From Tildeniella torsiva UHER 1998/13D (lineage in GTDB: Bacteria; Cyanobacteriota; Cyanobacteriia; Phormidesmidales; Phormidesmidaceae): DNA of 64,000 nucleotides. The stretch covers positions 150,187 to 214,186 of the forward strand of contig JAHHIH010000009.1 of assembly GCA_019358835.1 (NCBI GenBank), given 5' to 3'. The notes beneath the pieces are model-generated. The model did no database searches. It was not told where the DNA came from and was given only the letters and a program-made list of their open reading frames with translations. Of the stretch, positions 8,768 through 17,064 are shown one piece after another (the stretch's first letter is position 1; every line of letters begins with the position of its first letter). The position numbers were made by a program, and so were the translations under genes.

Positions 8768-9832
8768 CTAGGGCAAGGGCTGTACCCGCTGGGGTGGCCA
8801 GTAGATTTTGTAGGCATTGCCCACTACGTGAGCTCGGGGCAAGAATCCCCACACGTGGGAATCTCGACTGTTGTTGCGATTGTCTCCAAGGACAAACAGG
8901 TGGTCAGTGGGCACTGTTTGCGGCCCCCACTGGTATTGGATAGGCTCGCTCAACGGGGACTCGACTAGGCGGATGCCATCTAGCCACACCTGGCCGCTGC
9001 GTATTTCTACCTGCTGGCCGGCTAGGGCGATGACTCGCTTCACCATCAGATTCTTGAGTTCTCCAGCTTGTTCGATTGGAGTGCGCTCTGGATTGGAAAA
9101 GACAATGATGTCGCCTGCTGCTAAGAGATGCGTTAACGGGCGCGGGCGGACGAAGATGCGATCGCGCACCTCCAGCGTAGGCAGCATTGACTCGCTGGGC
9201 ACAATGCACTGCACTACCTGGTTATAAACCACAAAGGGTATGGAACTGACCGCCAACCTAGTGGCCATTACTGCCACTAGGAGGCCCGCCAATAGCCGCC
9301 ACTGCCGCCGCCGGGCCGGAGCTGAGCGGTAGGCCAGCCCACAGGCCACTGCCCAGATAATGGGCGGAATTGGCAACAGCATCGGATTGAAGTTGGCTAG
9401 GTAAGCGGTGAGGATGCCCAAGATCAGCAGTACACCCGCAATGGTGGCCTTTTGCAAAAAGAGGTGCCCTAGCCCCGGCAATATCTGGGAAAGAAATACT
9501 GGATACCAAGGATCGCTGGATTGGTAGCGCAGCGGGCTAAACTCGTCGAGGGTTACGCCCTGCTTCGCAACATGGTGGCTATCCCACAAATTGAATATAT
9601 ATAGACTAAGCAGTGGGATAAGGGCCATTAGCCCTCGCAGAGTGTTACCCCTAGGGGCAAAGATCGACCAGAAGATAAAGGCGATGAGCCCCAGGTGAGC
9701 TGCGGCGATGGACAGACCACGGGCGATCGCACCATCGTAAATTTGCCCCACGCCAGGAAGTGCCGCCGACAGATTGACCGCCAGCCACGGACTTTTTCGT
9801 GGGCCTACCAGCACCTTGGGGATTGCCTTCAT
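8768..9832 (-). CDS. lepB: Signal peptidase I with N-terminal multi-spanning membrane extension
   Basis: The C-terminal half (residues about 195-354) is type I signal peptidase, which cleaves signal peptides at the outer face of the cytoplasmic or thylakoid membrane. The Ser/Lys dyad is visible: Ser215 in VPSESMLPTL and Lys265 in NLMVKRVIAL; LGDNRNNSRDSHVWGF is the conserved box E. Typical cyanobacterial LepB proteins are about 190-220 residues with one anchor. Here residues 1-190 add several hydrophobic segments and two copies of a short motif (LPGVGQIYDG at 25-34 and LPGLGHLFLQ at 118-127), a tandem small membrane domain. It is 9 bp after gatD, so it is probably co-transcribed with murT-gatD. 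Confidence 0.9.
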   Translation of the reverse strand: MKAIPKVLVGPRKSPWLAVNLSAALPGVGQIYDGAIARGLSIAAAHLGLIAFIFWSIFAPRGNTLRGLMALIPLLSLYIFNLWDSHHVAKQGVTLDEFSPLRYQSSDPWYPVFLSQILPGLGHLFLQKATIAGVLLILGILTAYLANFNPMLLPIPPIIWAVACGLAYRSAPARRRQWRLLAGLLVAVMATRLAVSSIPFVVYNQVVQCIVPSESMLPTLEVRDRIFVRPRPLTHLLAAGDIIVFSNPERTPIEQAGELKNLMVKRVIALAGQQVEIRSGQVWLDGIRLVESPLSEPIQYQWGPQTVPTDHLFVLGDNRNNSRDSHVWGFLPRAHVVGNAYKIYWPPQRVQPLP

Positions 9833-9841
9833 AGCTCAGGC

Positions 9842-10633
9842 TTAGCCATAGCGATGAATAACAGACTCGTGGGCAGCAAATTCCTCGGTGTCAGCCAGAG
9901 TGGGAAGGGTGAGGCTGGTGTCGGCATACTTGCGGCGTAGGGCTAACCCAATCAGATAGTCGGCAAAATGCGGATTTTTGGGCAGCAGCGACCCGTGCAT
10001 ATAGCTGCCGAACACGTTTTTGTAGCGCGCACCCTCATACTCGGCGGTGGCATTGTTGCCAAACCCGGCGATGGTTTTAGCTAGGGGCTCTACGCGATCG
10101 CCTAGGTAGGTTTGCCCTGAGTGGTTTTCAAACCCCACCAGGGTTCGAGGAATGGCTCGGGGAGCCGCGTACATTGTCTGCATCTCGGCGTAGGTGGCAG
10201 GGGTGATTTCGACAATTAGGTTGCCGATGCACCGCTGCTTGACGTCGGTGCCCGGTGCGCGGGTGTTGACGTTGATAATGCCCAAACCCTGAGTCTCTTC
10301 ACCACTGCCCATGAGAAAGGTGTTGCCCATCAGCTGGTAGCCTCCGCAAACTCCCAGGAACAGTACCCCTGCTTCGGTATCGGCTCGAATAGCCTCGTAC
10401 TTGAGCTGGTGGAAGTCGTTGACTACTGCCGCTTGGTCAGTGTCTTGGCCACCACCCATGAAGTAAAGATCGGTCTGGCCGCTTTGAGCCATCTCTCCCA
10501 TTGTCAGGGCTTTCACCGTGCAGTCAATGCCCATCCACTGGCAGCGGCGGCGCAGCACGATGAGATTGCCGGTGTCGCCATAGAGGTTGAGGTGGTCGGG
10601 GTAGAGGTGGGTAATGGTTAGGGCGTAGGGCAT
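9842..10633 (-). CDS. gatD: Lipid II isoglutaminyl synthase, glutamine amidotransferase subunit GatD
   Basis: A 263-residue class I glutamine amidotransferase of the GatD/CobB-CobQ type. GatD releases ammonia from glutamine and passes it to MurT, which amidates D-glutamate of lipid II to D-isoglutamine. The nucleophile is Cys96 in GVCGGYQ; the catalytic His is His213 in SYMHGSLLPKNP. The N-terminal HLYPDHLNLYGDTGN and FMGGGQDTDQ blocks are typical of GatD. It lies 71 bp downstream of murT and 9 bp upstream of lepB. GatD-MurT is well known in Gram-positive bacteria and also present in cyanobacteria. Confidence 0.93.
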   Translation of the reverse strand: MPYALTITHLYPDHLNLYGDTGNLIVLRRRCQWMGIDCTVKALTMGEMAQSGQTDLYFMGGGQDTDQAAVVNDFHQLKYEAIRADTEAGVLFLGVCGGYQLMGNTFLMGSGEETQGLGIINVNTRAPGTDVKQRCIGNLIVEITPATYAEMQTMYAAPRAIPRTLVGFENHSGQTYLGDRVEPLAKTIAGFGNNATAEYEGARYKNVFGSYMHGSLLPKNPHFADYLIGLALRRKYADTSLTLPTLADTEEFAAHESVIHRYG

Positions 10634-10658
10634 GGTGGATAGGTAGGGGGTGGATGGG

Positions 10659-10685
10659 TAGGGACAGACCCAGGTGTCTGCCCTA
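10659..10685. repeat. Dispersed short repeat between murT and gatD
   Basis: A 27 bp element (GTAGGGACAGACCCAGGTGT then CTGCCCT) is also found, with changes, at 25647-25677 before the first flotillin gene, and its left half at 12061-12075 upstream of murT. It is an intergenic dispersed repeat with partial dyad symmetry (AGACCCAGGTGTCT). Confidence 0.55.
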
Positions 10686-10704
10686 GAGGATGGGTTGGAG
10701 AGCG

Positions 10705-12021
10705 TTAGACCACATCCAATGTTTTGCCCATGAGCTTGCGAAATTCGAGCATGGCGGTGTAGGTGGGCAGAACAAAGACTGTGTCTCCGGTATTGGCTTT
10801 GTCAAAAGATAAATCGATCGCCTGGCGGATTGATTCGTCGGTGGGGATAGGACTGTGGGAGATATCCAAGGCATATTTGAGCCGCACTGCCATATCTTTG
10901 GCGCGAATGCCTGTACAGAGAATCCAGTCAATATCGGCATGGTTGAGCCGTTCGAGTTCGCTATCCCACAGCCAAGAGACGTCTTTGCCGTCGGCGGTGT
11001 TGTCGTTGATAGCGAGAATGAGCTTAAGGGCGGGAATATTGCGCAGCAGCTCTAGGCTGAGGCTAAAGCTGGCAGGATTTTTTACCAGCAGCAGGCGATA
11101 GTTGACCTGTTTATCGCCCTGCTGGCGGGTGAGGATTTCGCCCCGACCAAAGGCTGGTTTGAAGGTTTTGAGCCCGGCGATCGCAGTGGCTCCGTCTATA
11201 CCTAGGAGGTTAGCGATCGCGATCGCAGTCAGGGCATTGTACACATGAAAGAACCCTGGCGATACCGTCTTGGCCTGGGGCAGGTTCACCCTCTCATCAT
11301 TAATATGCCCTTGAACTGAGAAATCGGTGGTTAGGTCTTCGTTGATGTGGATATTGGTTGCCTCTAGCCCCTGACTGCTGGGGTCGCGACGGTTGAGCTG
11401 GCCCTCGTAGGGCAGAAATTTGGCGTACTCTGGGGCGAGAGACATATAGTAGGTGGCGTTTCCCATCCCCTGGGTAAGGCGAGCGGTGCGGGGATCGTCG
11501 CCATTGACGACTACGGCGGCGGTGGGGCACTGGGCGATGCCGTCGCGAATCAGCTTTTCGGTGCGATCGATTTCGCCGTAGGCATCGAGCTGGTCGCGAT
11601 AGAGGTTGGTAACGGCAATAATATTGGGTTTGAGCAACCTGGCGATGCGGGGCAGGGTGGCCTCTTCGACTTCGAGCACCGCATGGGTGAAATCTAGGCG
11701 GCCAACGGCGTTGCTCTGCTTAAGGAGTTCTGACAAAATGCCCTGGCTGAGGTTGGCCCCGGCCTTGTTGCGCAGTACCTTGGCCCTCGGCACTTGGTCA
11801 AACACGGCGCTGAGCATGGTCTGGCTGGTGGTTTTGCCGTTGGTGCCAGTAATGGCCACCACGACTGGAATTTGGCTGACTAAGGCCTCTAGCACAAAGG
11901 GGAAGTAGCGTCCGACTAGGTAGCCTGGCAGCGCGGTACCCGACCCCCGCCCCGACACCCGTAGGGCTAGGGTCAGCAGCTTGGCAAACGCGACAATAGG
12001 AAGCAGCAGCAGTTGGTTCAT
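10705..12021 (-). CDS. murT: Lipid II isoglutaminyl synthase, Mur ligase subunit MurT
   Basis: From the ATG at 12021 the protein is 438 residues, the length of MurT; an open frame runs further upstream but that part is low-complexity and is rejected. MurT activates the D-Glu alpha-carboxylate of lipid II with ATP for amidation by GatD-derived ammonia. The ATP loop is ITGTNGKTTS at residues 57-66, and the C-terminus is the MurT DUF1727 region (NDNTADGKDVSWLWD). The Gram-positive enzymes have a Cys4 zinc ribbon inserted in the central domain; this protein has only two cysteines in total (AQCPT, WILCTG), so the ribbon ligands are absent. Co-transcribed with gatD. Confidence 0.92.
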   Translation of the reverse strand: MNQLLLLPIVAFAKLLTLALRVSGRGSGTALPGYLVGRYFPFVLEALVSQIPVVVAITGTNGKTTSQTMLSAVFDQVPRAKVLRNKAGANLSQGILSELLKQSNAVGRLDFTHAVLEVEEATLPRIARLLKPNIIAVTNLYRDQLDAYGEIDRTEKLIRDGIAQCPTAAVVVNGDDPRTARLTQGMGNATYYMSLAPEYAKFLPYEGQLNRRDPSSQGLEATNIHINEDLTTDFSVQGHINDERVNLPQAKTVSPGFFHVYNALTAIAIANLLGIDGATAIAGLKTFKPAFGRGEILTRQQGDKQVNYRLLLVKNPASFSLSLELLRNIPALKLILAINDNTADGKDVSWLWDSELERLNHADIDWILCTGIRAKDMAVRLKYALDISHSPIPTDESIRQAIDLSFDKANTGDTVFVLPTYTAMLEFRKLMGKTLDVV

Positions 12022-12163
12022 GGCCGGGCTAGGCAGATCATGAGGGAAAGGGTAGCAGAGTGTAGGGACAGACCCATGAGTTTGCCACAAGTTTTTTGAG
12101 TTGAGGGGATGGAGAGACGCATTTTTGCGTCTTGGAAGAAACACACGAGATTGAGGGGAATTT

Positions 12164-12964
12164 GTGGACAATCGGGGGACAGTCCTATGGGTGATTGGGG
12201 GAACGGGGGAGGCGGTGGAGTTGGCCGCTGCCTTGGCAGCGGAGCAAATTCCCTGTTTGGTCACGGTGACCACGGCAGCTGCGCGGCATGCCTATAAAGA
12301 GAGTACTTATCTAAAGGTTCTAGTTGGGGGACTGGATGAAGCATTGCTGGGGGAGTTTATGCGGGCTCAGCACATTGGGGCGGTGCTAGATGTGTCGCAT
12401 CCGTTTGCGGTGGAGATTTCACAGGGGGCGATCGCCGCTGCCCAGATCCTCAACCTCCCATACTGGCGCTACGAACGTCCTGCTCTAGAAAAAGCCTCTT
12501 CTAACGGGCGCATTCACTATATAGATGACCTCCAGGTAGTGCTCACCCCTGAGATTCTGCTAGAACAGCGCACATTGCTCACCCTCGGCTATCGCTGGCT
12601 GCACCATTTCACCCCCTGGCAGACTCAGGCTACCCTGTTCGCCCGCATCTTGCCCTCGCTGGTAGCGCTGGACGCTGCCTTAGCCGCAGGCTTTACCCCC
12701 GATCGTCTGATCGCCCTACGTCCTCCCATTGCTGCCGAGCTAGAACGCGCCCTCTGGCAGCAGTGGGGTATCACTCAGGTCATTACCAAAGCCTCTGGCG
12801 CTCCTGGGGGAGAAGATACCAAGCGGGCGGCGGCTGAACAGCTAGATATTGCTCTGTTTATTTTGAATCGGCCCCAGCTCGATTACCCGGTGGTCTGCCT
12901 TAGCCAGGAGGAGGCTTTGGCGCTTTGCCGGGGGTGGTGGCGATCGCGCCCCAGCCACGAATAA
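12164..12964 (+). CDS. cobK: Precorrin-6A reductase (CobK/CbiJ)
   Basis: A 266-residue protein of the CobK/CbiJ family, which reduces precorrin-6A or its cobalt form with NADPH in cobalamin ring synthesis. The N-terminal VLWVIGGTGEAVELAAAL, the DVSHPFAVEISQ block and the C-terminal ITKASGAPGGEDTKR are family signatures. The start is a GTG at 12164, preceded by GAGGGG five bases upstream. No other cobalamin gene is adjacent; scattered cob genes are usual in cyanobacteria. It is transcribed divergently from murT. Confidence 0.92.
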   Translation: MDNRGTVLWVIGGTGEAVELAAALAAEQIPCLVTVTTAAARHAYKESTYLKVLVGGLDEALLGEFMRAQHIGAVLDVSHPFAVEISQGAIAAAQILNLPYWRYERPALEKASSNGRIHYIDDLQVVLTPEILLEQRTLLTLGYRWLHHFTPWQTQATLFARILPSLVALDAALAAGFTPDRLIALRPPIAAELERALWQQWGITQVITKASGAPGGEDTKRAAAEQLDIALFILNRPQLDYPVVCLSQEEALALCRGWWRSRPSHE

Positions 12965-13248
12965 AATCTGCGGACTTATCTCCCACGCCTCACAGATTAT
13001 CTCCTCCCGCAGAGGTAGTGAAGTCCGTTCGGGAATGCTATCCTTGGCCTTCAATTTGTGCGCTACTATGGGCTATCCCCGGTTGCTGCTCATCGGGATC
13101 GCCTTGGCAAAAGTTGCTGTATATCGCCAAAAATAGGGATTTTCTACGCTCAAGCCCAAAGATGTGCGCCAAATTTTCAGTTAGCTCCTATATTTAGTTG
13201 GTCGTTTCGCTCGCTAAGTCTCACGAGAGCATTGTGCACAGGTCGTCC

Positions 13249-14703
13249 ATGACAGCTTTTCCCATGCCATCCGGGCCATCATCCTCCTTTGAAAGCGCTA
13301 GCAGTAGCGCTCTACCCGATACCCCACCTGTGTTTGCCCTCAAGGAACTGGTGGCTCGGCTGCAGCGTGAGCAGTACAAAATTCAAGATTTGCTCAGTTC
13401 GCTGGGGTTCGCCCTCCGCAGCCTCAACAACCTGAATCAGTTCCTTGAGCTGATTCCAATGATTGCCAGCCGGGTAACCGACGCCAGCGGCGGTGCTCTG
13501 GTGCTATTCCGAGCCGATGGGCAGGTTCGCCTAGAGCGACTGCACTGCCAGAGCGAAGACCAATGCCAGAATGTGCGATCGGCCCTGGAAGCGGCTACCC
13601 GTCAAGTGACCGCCAGCTTCAAAGCTGCCCCCGAGAGCAGCATGATGTCGATGGCGCGCAACGCCATGCTGGCCCTCGATCGCCAGGTTAACCGCTACCT
13701 GGGCGACGAGTTTCAGCTGTTTGGCACCGCCATTATTGTGCAAAACGTGGAGCGGGGAAGGCTCTACGTGTTTAGCCGCGACCCCGACTACGCCTGGACG
13801 GAGACCCGTCAGAAGCTGGTGCGACTGGTGGCTGACCAGACCTCGGTGGCGATCGAAAACAACGAGTTGACGGCGGCGGTGCGCAAAAAAGAGCGCCTCG
13901 ATCGCGAACTCGAAATTGGTGCCGAAATTCAGCTGCAACTGTTGCCCCGCGAGTGCCCTGCTATCAAAGGGATGGATTTGGCAGCGAAGTGCCGCACCGC
14001 TCACAAGGTGGGTGGTGACTACTACGACTTTATCCCTACCACCTTTGACCAGCTGCGCCAGACCGGCTCCCAGCAGACGGCGGCGGCTCCATGGAGCTTT
14101 GCTATTGGGGATGTGATGGGCAAAGGGGTGCCCGCCGGGCTAATCATGACCATGATGCGGGGCATGCTGCGAACGGAGGTGCTCAACGGCCACTCCCCGG
14201 CCCGCATTTTGCAAGACTTAAACTTCGTCATGCACAGCGATCTCGAAAGCTCGAACCGCTTTGTGACGCTGTTTTATGCCGAGTACAACCCTAAAACTCG
14301 TCGCCTAGCCTACGGCAACGCCGCCCACAATCCGCCACTGCTGTGGCAGGCCGCCACTAACACCATCACCCGACTTGATACTCCTGGCATGCTGCTGGGG
14401 CTAGATATGAACACCGAGTACTGCGAGGCCGAGGTGGAGCTTCAGCCGGGCGACACGGTGGTGTTTTACACCGATGGGTTTACCGAGGCGGCCAACCCTC
14501 GCGGTGAGCGCTTTGAGGAAGAGAACCTGGAGCGGGCACTCCAGTGGGCCTGCCGCAACTGCACGTCAGCCGAGGCGATTTTAGACTACACCTTTGACCT
14601 GCTCGATCGCTTTATTGGCGGCGATCGCAGCAACGACGACGACATGACCCTGGTGGTGATGCGGGTAAAACCAGAGCTTCAGCTCAACCTGTTTGATAAC
14701 TAG
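13249..14703 (+). CDS. GAF-domain PP2C/SpoIIE-type serine phosphatase
   Basis: A cytoplasmic phosphatase of 484 residues from the ATG at 13249 (an upstream ATG at 13198 would add 17). Residues about 55-220 form a GAF sensor (LIPMIASRVTDASGGALVLF to VADQTSVAIENNEL), joined by a coiled linker (KKERLDRELEIGAEIQLQLLP) to a SpoIIE-type PP2C domain. Metal-binding acidic motifs are GGDYYDF, AIGDVMGKGVPAG and DDDMTLVVM. Such phosphatases dephosphorylate anti-sigma-factor antagonists in partner-switching stress pathways. No RsbW or RsbV gene is adjacent, so the partner is elsewhere. Confidence 0.88.
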   Translation: MTAFPMPSGPSSSFESASSSALPDTPPVFALKELVARLQREQYKIQDLLSSLGFALRSLNNLNQFLELIPMIASRVTDASGGALVLFRADGQVRLERLHCQSEDQCQNVRSALEAATRQVTASFKAAPESSMMSMARNAMLALDRQVNRYLGDEFQLFGTAIIVQNVERGRLYVFSRDPDYAWTETRQKLVRLVADQTSVAIENNELTAAVRKKERLDRELEIGAEIQLQLLPRECPAIKGMDLAAKCRTAHKVGGDYYDFIPTTFDQLRQTGSQQTAAAPWSFAIGDVMGKGVPAGLIMTMMRGMLRTEVLNGHSPARILQDLNFVMHSDLESSNRFVTLFYAEYNPKTRRLAYGNAAHNPPLLWQAATNTITRLDTPGMLLGLDMNTEYCEAEVELQPGDTVVFYTDGFTEAANPRGERFEEENLERALQWACRNCTSAEAILDYTFDLLDRFIGGDRSNDDDMTLVVMRVKPELQLNLFDN

Positions 14704-14792
14704 CGAGTTCCCAAATTCTCGACCTAGATGCTCGGCCCAAATTCTTGGGCGGACGGCGCTAGACTTGAGGTATCAGCCTCAGTAATTGCGCC

Positions 14793-15389
14793 ATGTTCCC
14801 ATCCCCACGTTGGTCATCTTTGAGACGAGGCGTTGCGCTGGCCGGTGCCGGTCTACTAACCCTAGGGTCTACCTGGGGATTTTTAGCGCCAGCCTCCGCC
14901 CCGGCCATTCAGTATTCTGATGGCACCGTTGGTTTTTCGTACCCGCCGCGCCTGACCGAAAGCTACGCCACCCGCAATCTGGTCAGCGAAAGCAACGTCA
15001 CCTACTACCTCACCTTTGATTTTCCTGAGGCGGCGGTTGAATCCCTCGACCGGGTGGTGATTCGCCTGAATGAAGGGTATGACCCAATTTTTCGCTATCG
15101 GCTAGAGGCCACCGAAGCCTTTGCCAATACCTCGGAGGGTCGGGTACGTTTGCCCCTCGGCGAACTCACCCAAGACCAGGACGCCCGCGAATTGACGATT
15201 TCCTTTGACCCACCCGCTGAACCTGGGGTCCCGATCACCTTGGCCCTGCGGCCCGTGCGGAATCCTCGTTTTGGCGGGGTTTACCTGTTTGGGGCGACGG
15301 CTTACCCGGTGGGCGAAACGGTGGATTCCACCTTTATGGGTTACGCCCGGTTGTCGTTTTATGAAAGGGATCGCGATCGCTGGCCTTAG
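14793..15389 (+). CDS. Secreted DUF2808 protein
   Basis: A 198-residue protein with an N-terminal signal peptide (RRGVALAGAGLLTLG then a cleavage-like APASAPA near residue 36) and a DUF2808 body: ESNVTYYLTFDFPEAAVESL, followed by FDPPAEPGVPITLALRPVRNP and GVYLFGATAYPVG. The family is almost restricted to cyanobacteria and is exported, with no known function. It is 89 bp after the phosphatase gene and 22 bp before the 2H phosphoesterase gene. Confidence 0.85.
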   Translation: MFPSPRWSSLRRGVALAGAGLLTLGSTWGFLAPASAPAIQYSDGTVGFSYPPRLTESYATRNLVSESNVTYYLTFDFPEAAVESLDRVVIRLNEGYDPIFRYRLEATEAFANTSEGRVRLPLGELTQDQDARELTISFDPPAEPGVPITLALRPVRNPRFGGVYLFGATAYPVGETVDSTFMGYARLSFYERDRDRWP

Positions 15390-15411
15390 CTCAAACTCCC
15401 ATCGCTAAGGT

Positions 15412-16011
15412 TTGCCTATGGCCAGTCCATCGCCAGAGTCGGCTAGATTTTTTGTGGCCCTACTGCCGCCCCAGCCGGTGCAGGACGCCATCACCGCCAT
15501 CAAGCAAGAAATTGAGCAGCGCTTTGGCAGCAGGGCCGCTCTTAGATCTCCGCCTCACATCACCCTACAGCCACCTTTTGTGTGGCATCTAGATCGGCTG
15601 GATGAGCTACAGTGCCACCTGCATAGATTTGCCCGTCAGCAGCGGCCTATTCCTGTTGTTCTAGAAGGGTTTAGCGCGTTTCCGCCGCGAGTGATTTATG
15701 TCGATGTGCGCCAGACGGCAGCGGTGATGGCCGTTCAACCTGCCTTAATCGCCTATCTAGAAACTCACTGCGGGCTGCGGGAGGGCTATCGAGAACCTGG
15801 CTCCAACCGTCGCGCCCCTTGGCCCTTTACGCCCCATGTCACCGTGGGCTTTCGTGACCTCAGTCCCGAGGTCTTTTACCAGGCCTGGGAGGAGTTTGAG
15901 CACCGCCCTTTCTCGGCAGATTTTGAGGTGTCCACTCTGACCTTGCTCCGCCACGACGGGCAAAAATGGCAAGTTTTCTCTGAGCTGCCGCTGGGTACTC
16001 CAAAGGCTTGA
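15412..16011 (+). CDS. 2H phosphoesterase superfamily protein (2'-5' RNA ligase-like)
   Basis: A 199-residue protein with the two His-x-Thr/Ser motifs that define the 2H superfamily: PHITLQPPF near residue 45 and PHVTVGFRD near residue 144. Members hydrolyse or ligate 2',5' or cyclic phosphodiester bonds in RNA and small molecules (ThpR/LigT group). ATG codons at 15412 and 15418 are both possible starts. The gene follows the DUF2808 gene by 22 bp and may be co-transcribed; substrate is unknown. Confidence 0.85.
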   Translation: MPMASPSPESARFFVALLPPQPVQDAITAIKQEIEQRFGSRAALRSPPHITLQPPFVWHLDRLDELQCHLHRFARQQRPIPVVLEGFSAFPPRVIYVDVRQTAAVMAVQPALIAYLETHCGLREGYREPGSNRRAPWPFTPHVTVGFRDLSPEVFYQAWEEFEHRPFSADFEVSTLTLLRHDGQKWQVFSELPLGTPKA

Positions 16012-16062
16012 TTTACTGGGCATTCGGGATTGTGTAGAAGCTTATACCGAATAGAGATTCCC

Positions 16063-16092
16063 TTGACATTAGGCAAAACCGTAGCTTACTAT
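16063..16092 (+). promoter_or_regulatory. Sigma-70-type promoter for the glutamine riboswitch transcript
   Basis: A consensus -35 hexamer TTGACA at 16063-16068 is followed after 18 bp by TACTAT at 16087-16092. Transcription would start near 16099, just before the aptamer. Confidence 0.65.
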
Positions 16093-16111
16093 ACAGAAGT
16101 AATCAGAAATT

Positions 16112-16183
16112 CGTTCATCTCGCCTTTTCGATGCCGACTAGAGCGAGACGGAAGTAGGGGTTAATAGCCCCCGAAGGAACGCG
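16112..16183 (+). promoter_or_regulatory. Glutamine riboswitch (glnA / Downstream-peptide class)
   Basis: The segment carries the conserved core of the cyanobacterial glutamine aptamer: CGTTCATC at 16112-16119, GACGGAAGTAGG at 16148-16159 and CCGAAGGAACGC at 16171-16182. Three helices can be drawn: P1 CGTTC (16112-16116) with GAACG (16177-16181), P2 TCTCGC (16118-16123) with GCGAGA (16143-16148), and P3 GGGG (16157-16160) with CCCC (16168-16171). These RNAs bind L-glutamine and control nitrogen genes. It lies 45 bp upstream of the DUF4278 start and downstream of a good promoter. The core match is strong; whether it is the glnA or Downstream-peptide subclass needs a covariance model. Confidence 0.88.
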
Positions 16184-16195
16184 CCCCAATGTTCT

Positions 16196-16215
16196 GATCA
16201 AACCCTTGATCTTTT
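16196..16215 (+). promoter_or_regulatory. Expression-platform hairpin after the riboswitch
   Basis: GATCAA (16196-16201) pairs with TTGATC (16206-16211) and is followed by TTTT, then immediately by the GGAGG ribosome binding site at 16216-16220. It may work as a weak terminator or by setting access to the ribosome binding site. The mechanism is inferred. Confidence 0.45.
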
Positions 16216-16227
16216 GGAGGCGACCCC

Positions 16228-16695
16228 ATGAAACTCACCTATCGCGGCGTAAGCTACGACTACACCCCCCCCGTTGTGGAATCCAACCTAACCGATGAGG
16301 TTGGCAAGTTCCGTGGCGTAGATATTCGATTCCGCACCGTTAAGAAAGCGGCTGTGCAGCAGCCCACCCTAGACTTGGTCTATCGCGGTGTGGCTTACCA
16401 GTCTGGCACCCCTGAGGTTGCCCCTGTGGTTGAGGTTGCACCTGTCGCTGCGATCGCATCGACAGCAACAGCAGCCCCCGCCGTAGCAACCGCCTTGAGC
16501 ACCGAAGACAAAGCCCGCATGAGCATGATGAACCGTCATCGCTCCGTGAAGCAGCGTCAGCAATCGATGCTGGCCCGTCTGGCCACCGAAGCCGGTCTGC
16601 CCGCCGAAGCCGCCCACTACTGGAACCACATCCAGGGCAAGGTACACCCCAGCTTCTGGGCGACCTACAGCCGCAGTGGTGCCGCCGCTAGCTAA
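16228..16695 (+). CDS. DUF4278 protein under glutamine riboswitch control
   Basis: A 155-residue protein. The N-terminus MKLTYRGVSYDYTPPVVE and a second related segment (LDLVYRGVAYQSG at about 50-62) are the DUF4278 signature, here apparently duplicated. The middle is Ala/Val-rich and low in complexity (residues about 65-95); the C-terminal ~50 residues (HRSVKQRQQSMLARLATEAG) are basic and helical. DUF4278 proteins are small cyanobacterial proteins of unknown function. A clear ribosome binding site (GGAGG) lies 7 bp upstream. The riboswitch upstream implies that expression follows cellular glutamine, so a role in nitrogen status is plausible; a strong terminator follows. Confidence 0.88.
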   Translation: MKLTYRGVSYDYTPPVVESNLTDEVGKFRGVDIRFRTVKKAAVQQPTLDLVYRGVAYQSGTPEVAPVVEVAPVAAIASTATAAPAVATALSTEDKARMSMMNRHRSVKQRQQSMLARLATEAGLPAEAAHYWNHIQGKVHPSFWATYSRSGAAAS

Positions 16696-16714
16696 GCTCC
16701 TCACCTGTTGAATG

Positions 16715-16753
16715 AACAGCCCCTGCCAGATGTTGCTGGCGGGGGCTGTTTTG
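16715..16753 (+). terminator. Rho-independent terminator after the DUF4278 gene
   Basis: A long GC-rich inverted repeat (AACAGCCCCTGCCAG at 16715-16729 against CTGGCGGGGGCTGTT, ending at 16750) with one mismatch and a short loop is followed by TTG/TTT. It starts 20 bp after the stop. Confidence 0.85.
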
Positions 16754-17064
16754 TTGGCCGCCGCCGCAGGAAACCGTTCTTTGGGGCAATCTGACCGTCG
16801 GTGTCTCCTACGGCGGCACTCTAAACCCGTTTGGTTATCTCAGCGCAGTCGCTTGGGCAGGATGAATTGCCGATCAGAATTGGGAAAAATAGTTTGACCC
16901 CTGCTGGTATAGCGGTAGTGATACAGACAGAAGGTCGCCCCAGCCCTAGATTAGTGGTTAAACCTCTGAGATGACGTTTGTACTTAGGAATTTTTTGTTG
17001 CCCCGCGTTTCCTAGGCCCTTGGTGTGGTAAAACCTGCACGCATAGGGGGCTCCAGTTTCCCTG

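Noticed and set aside
12022..12273. N-terminal extension of MurT up to 12273
   Set aside because: The extra 84 residues are low-complexity, overlap the promoter region shared with cobK, and the ATG at 12021 gives the normal MurT length and N-terminus.
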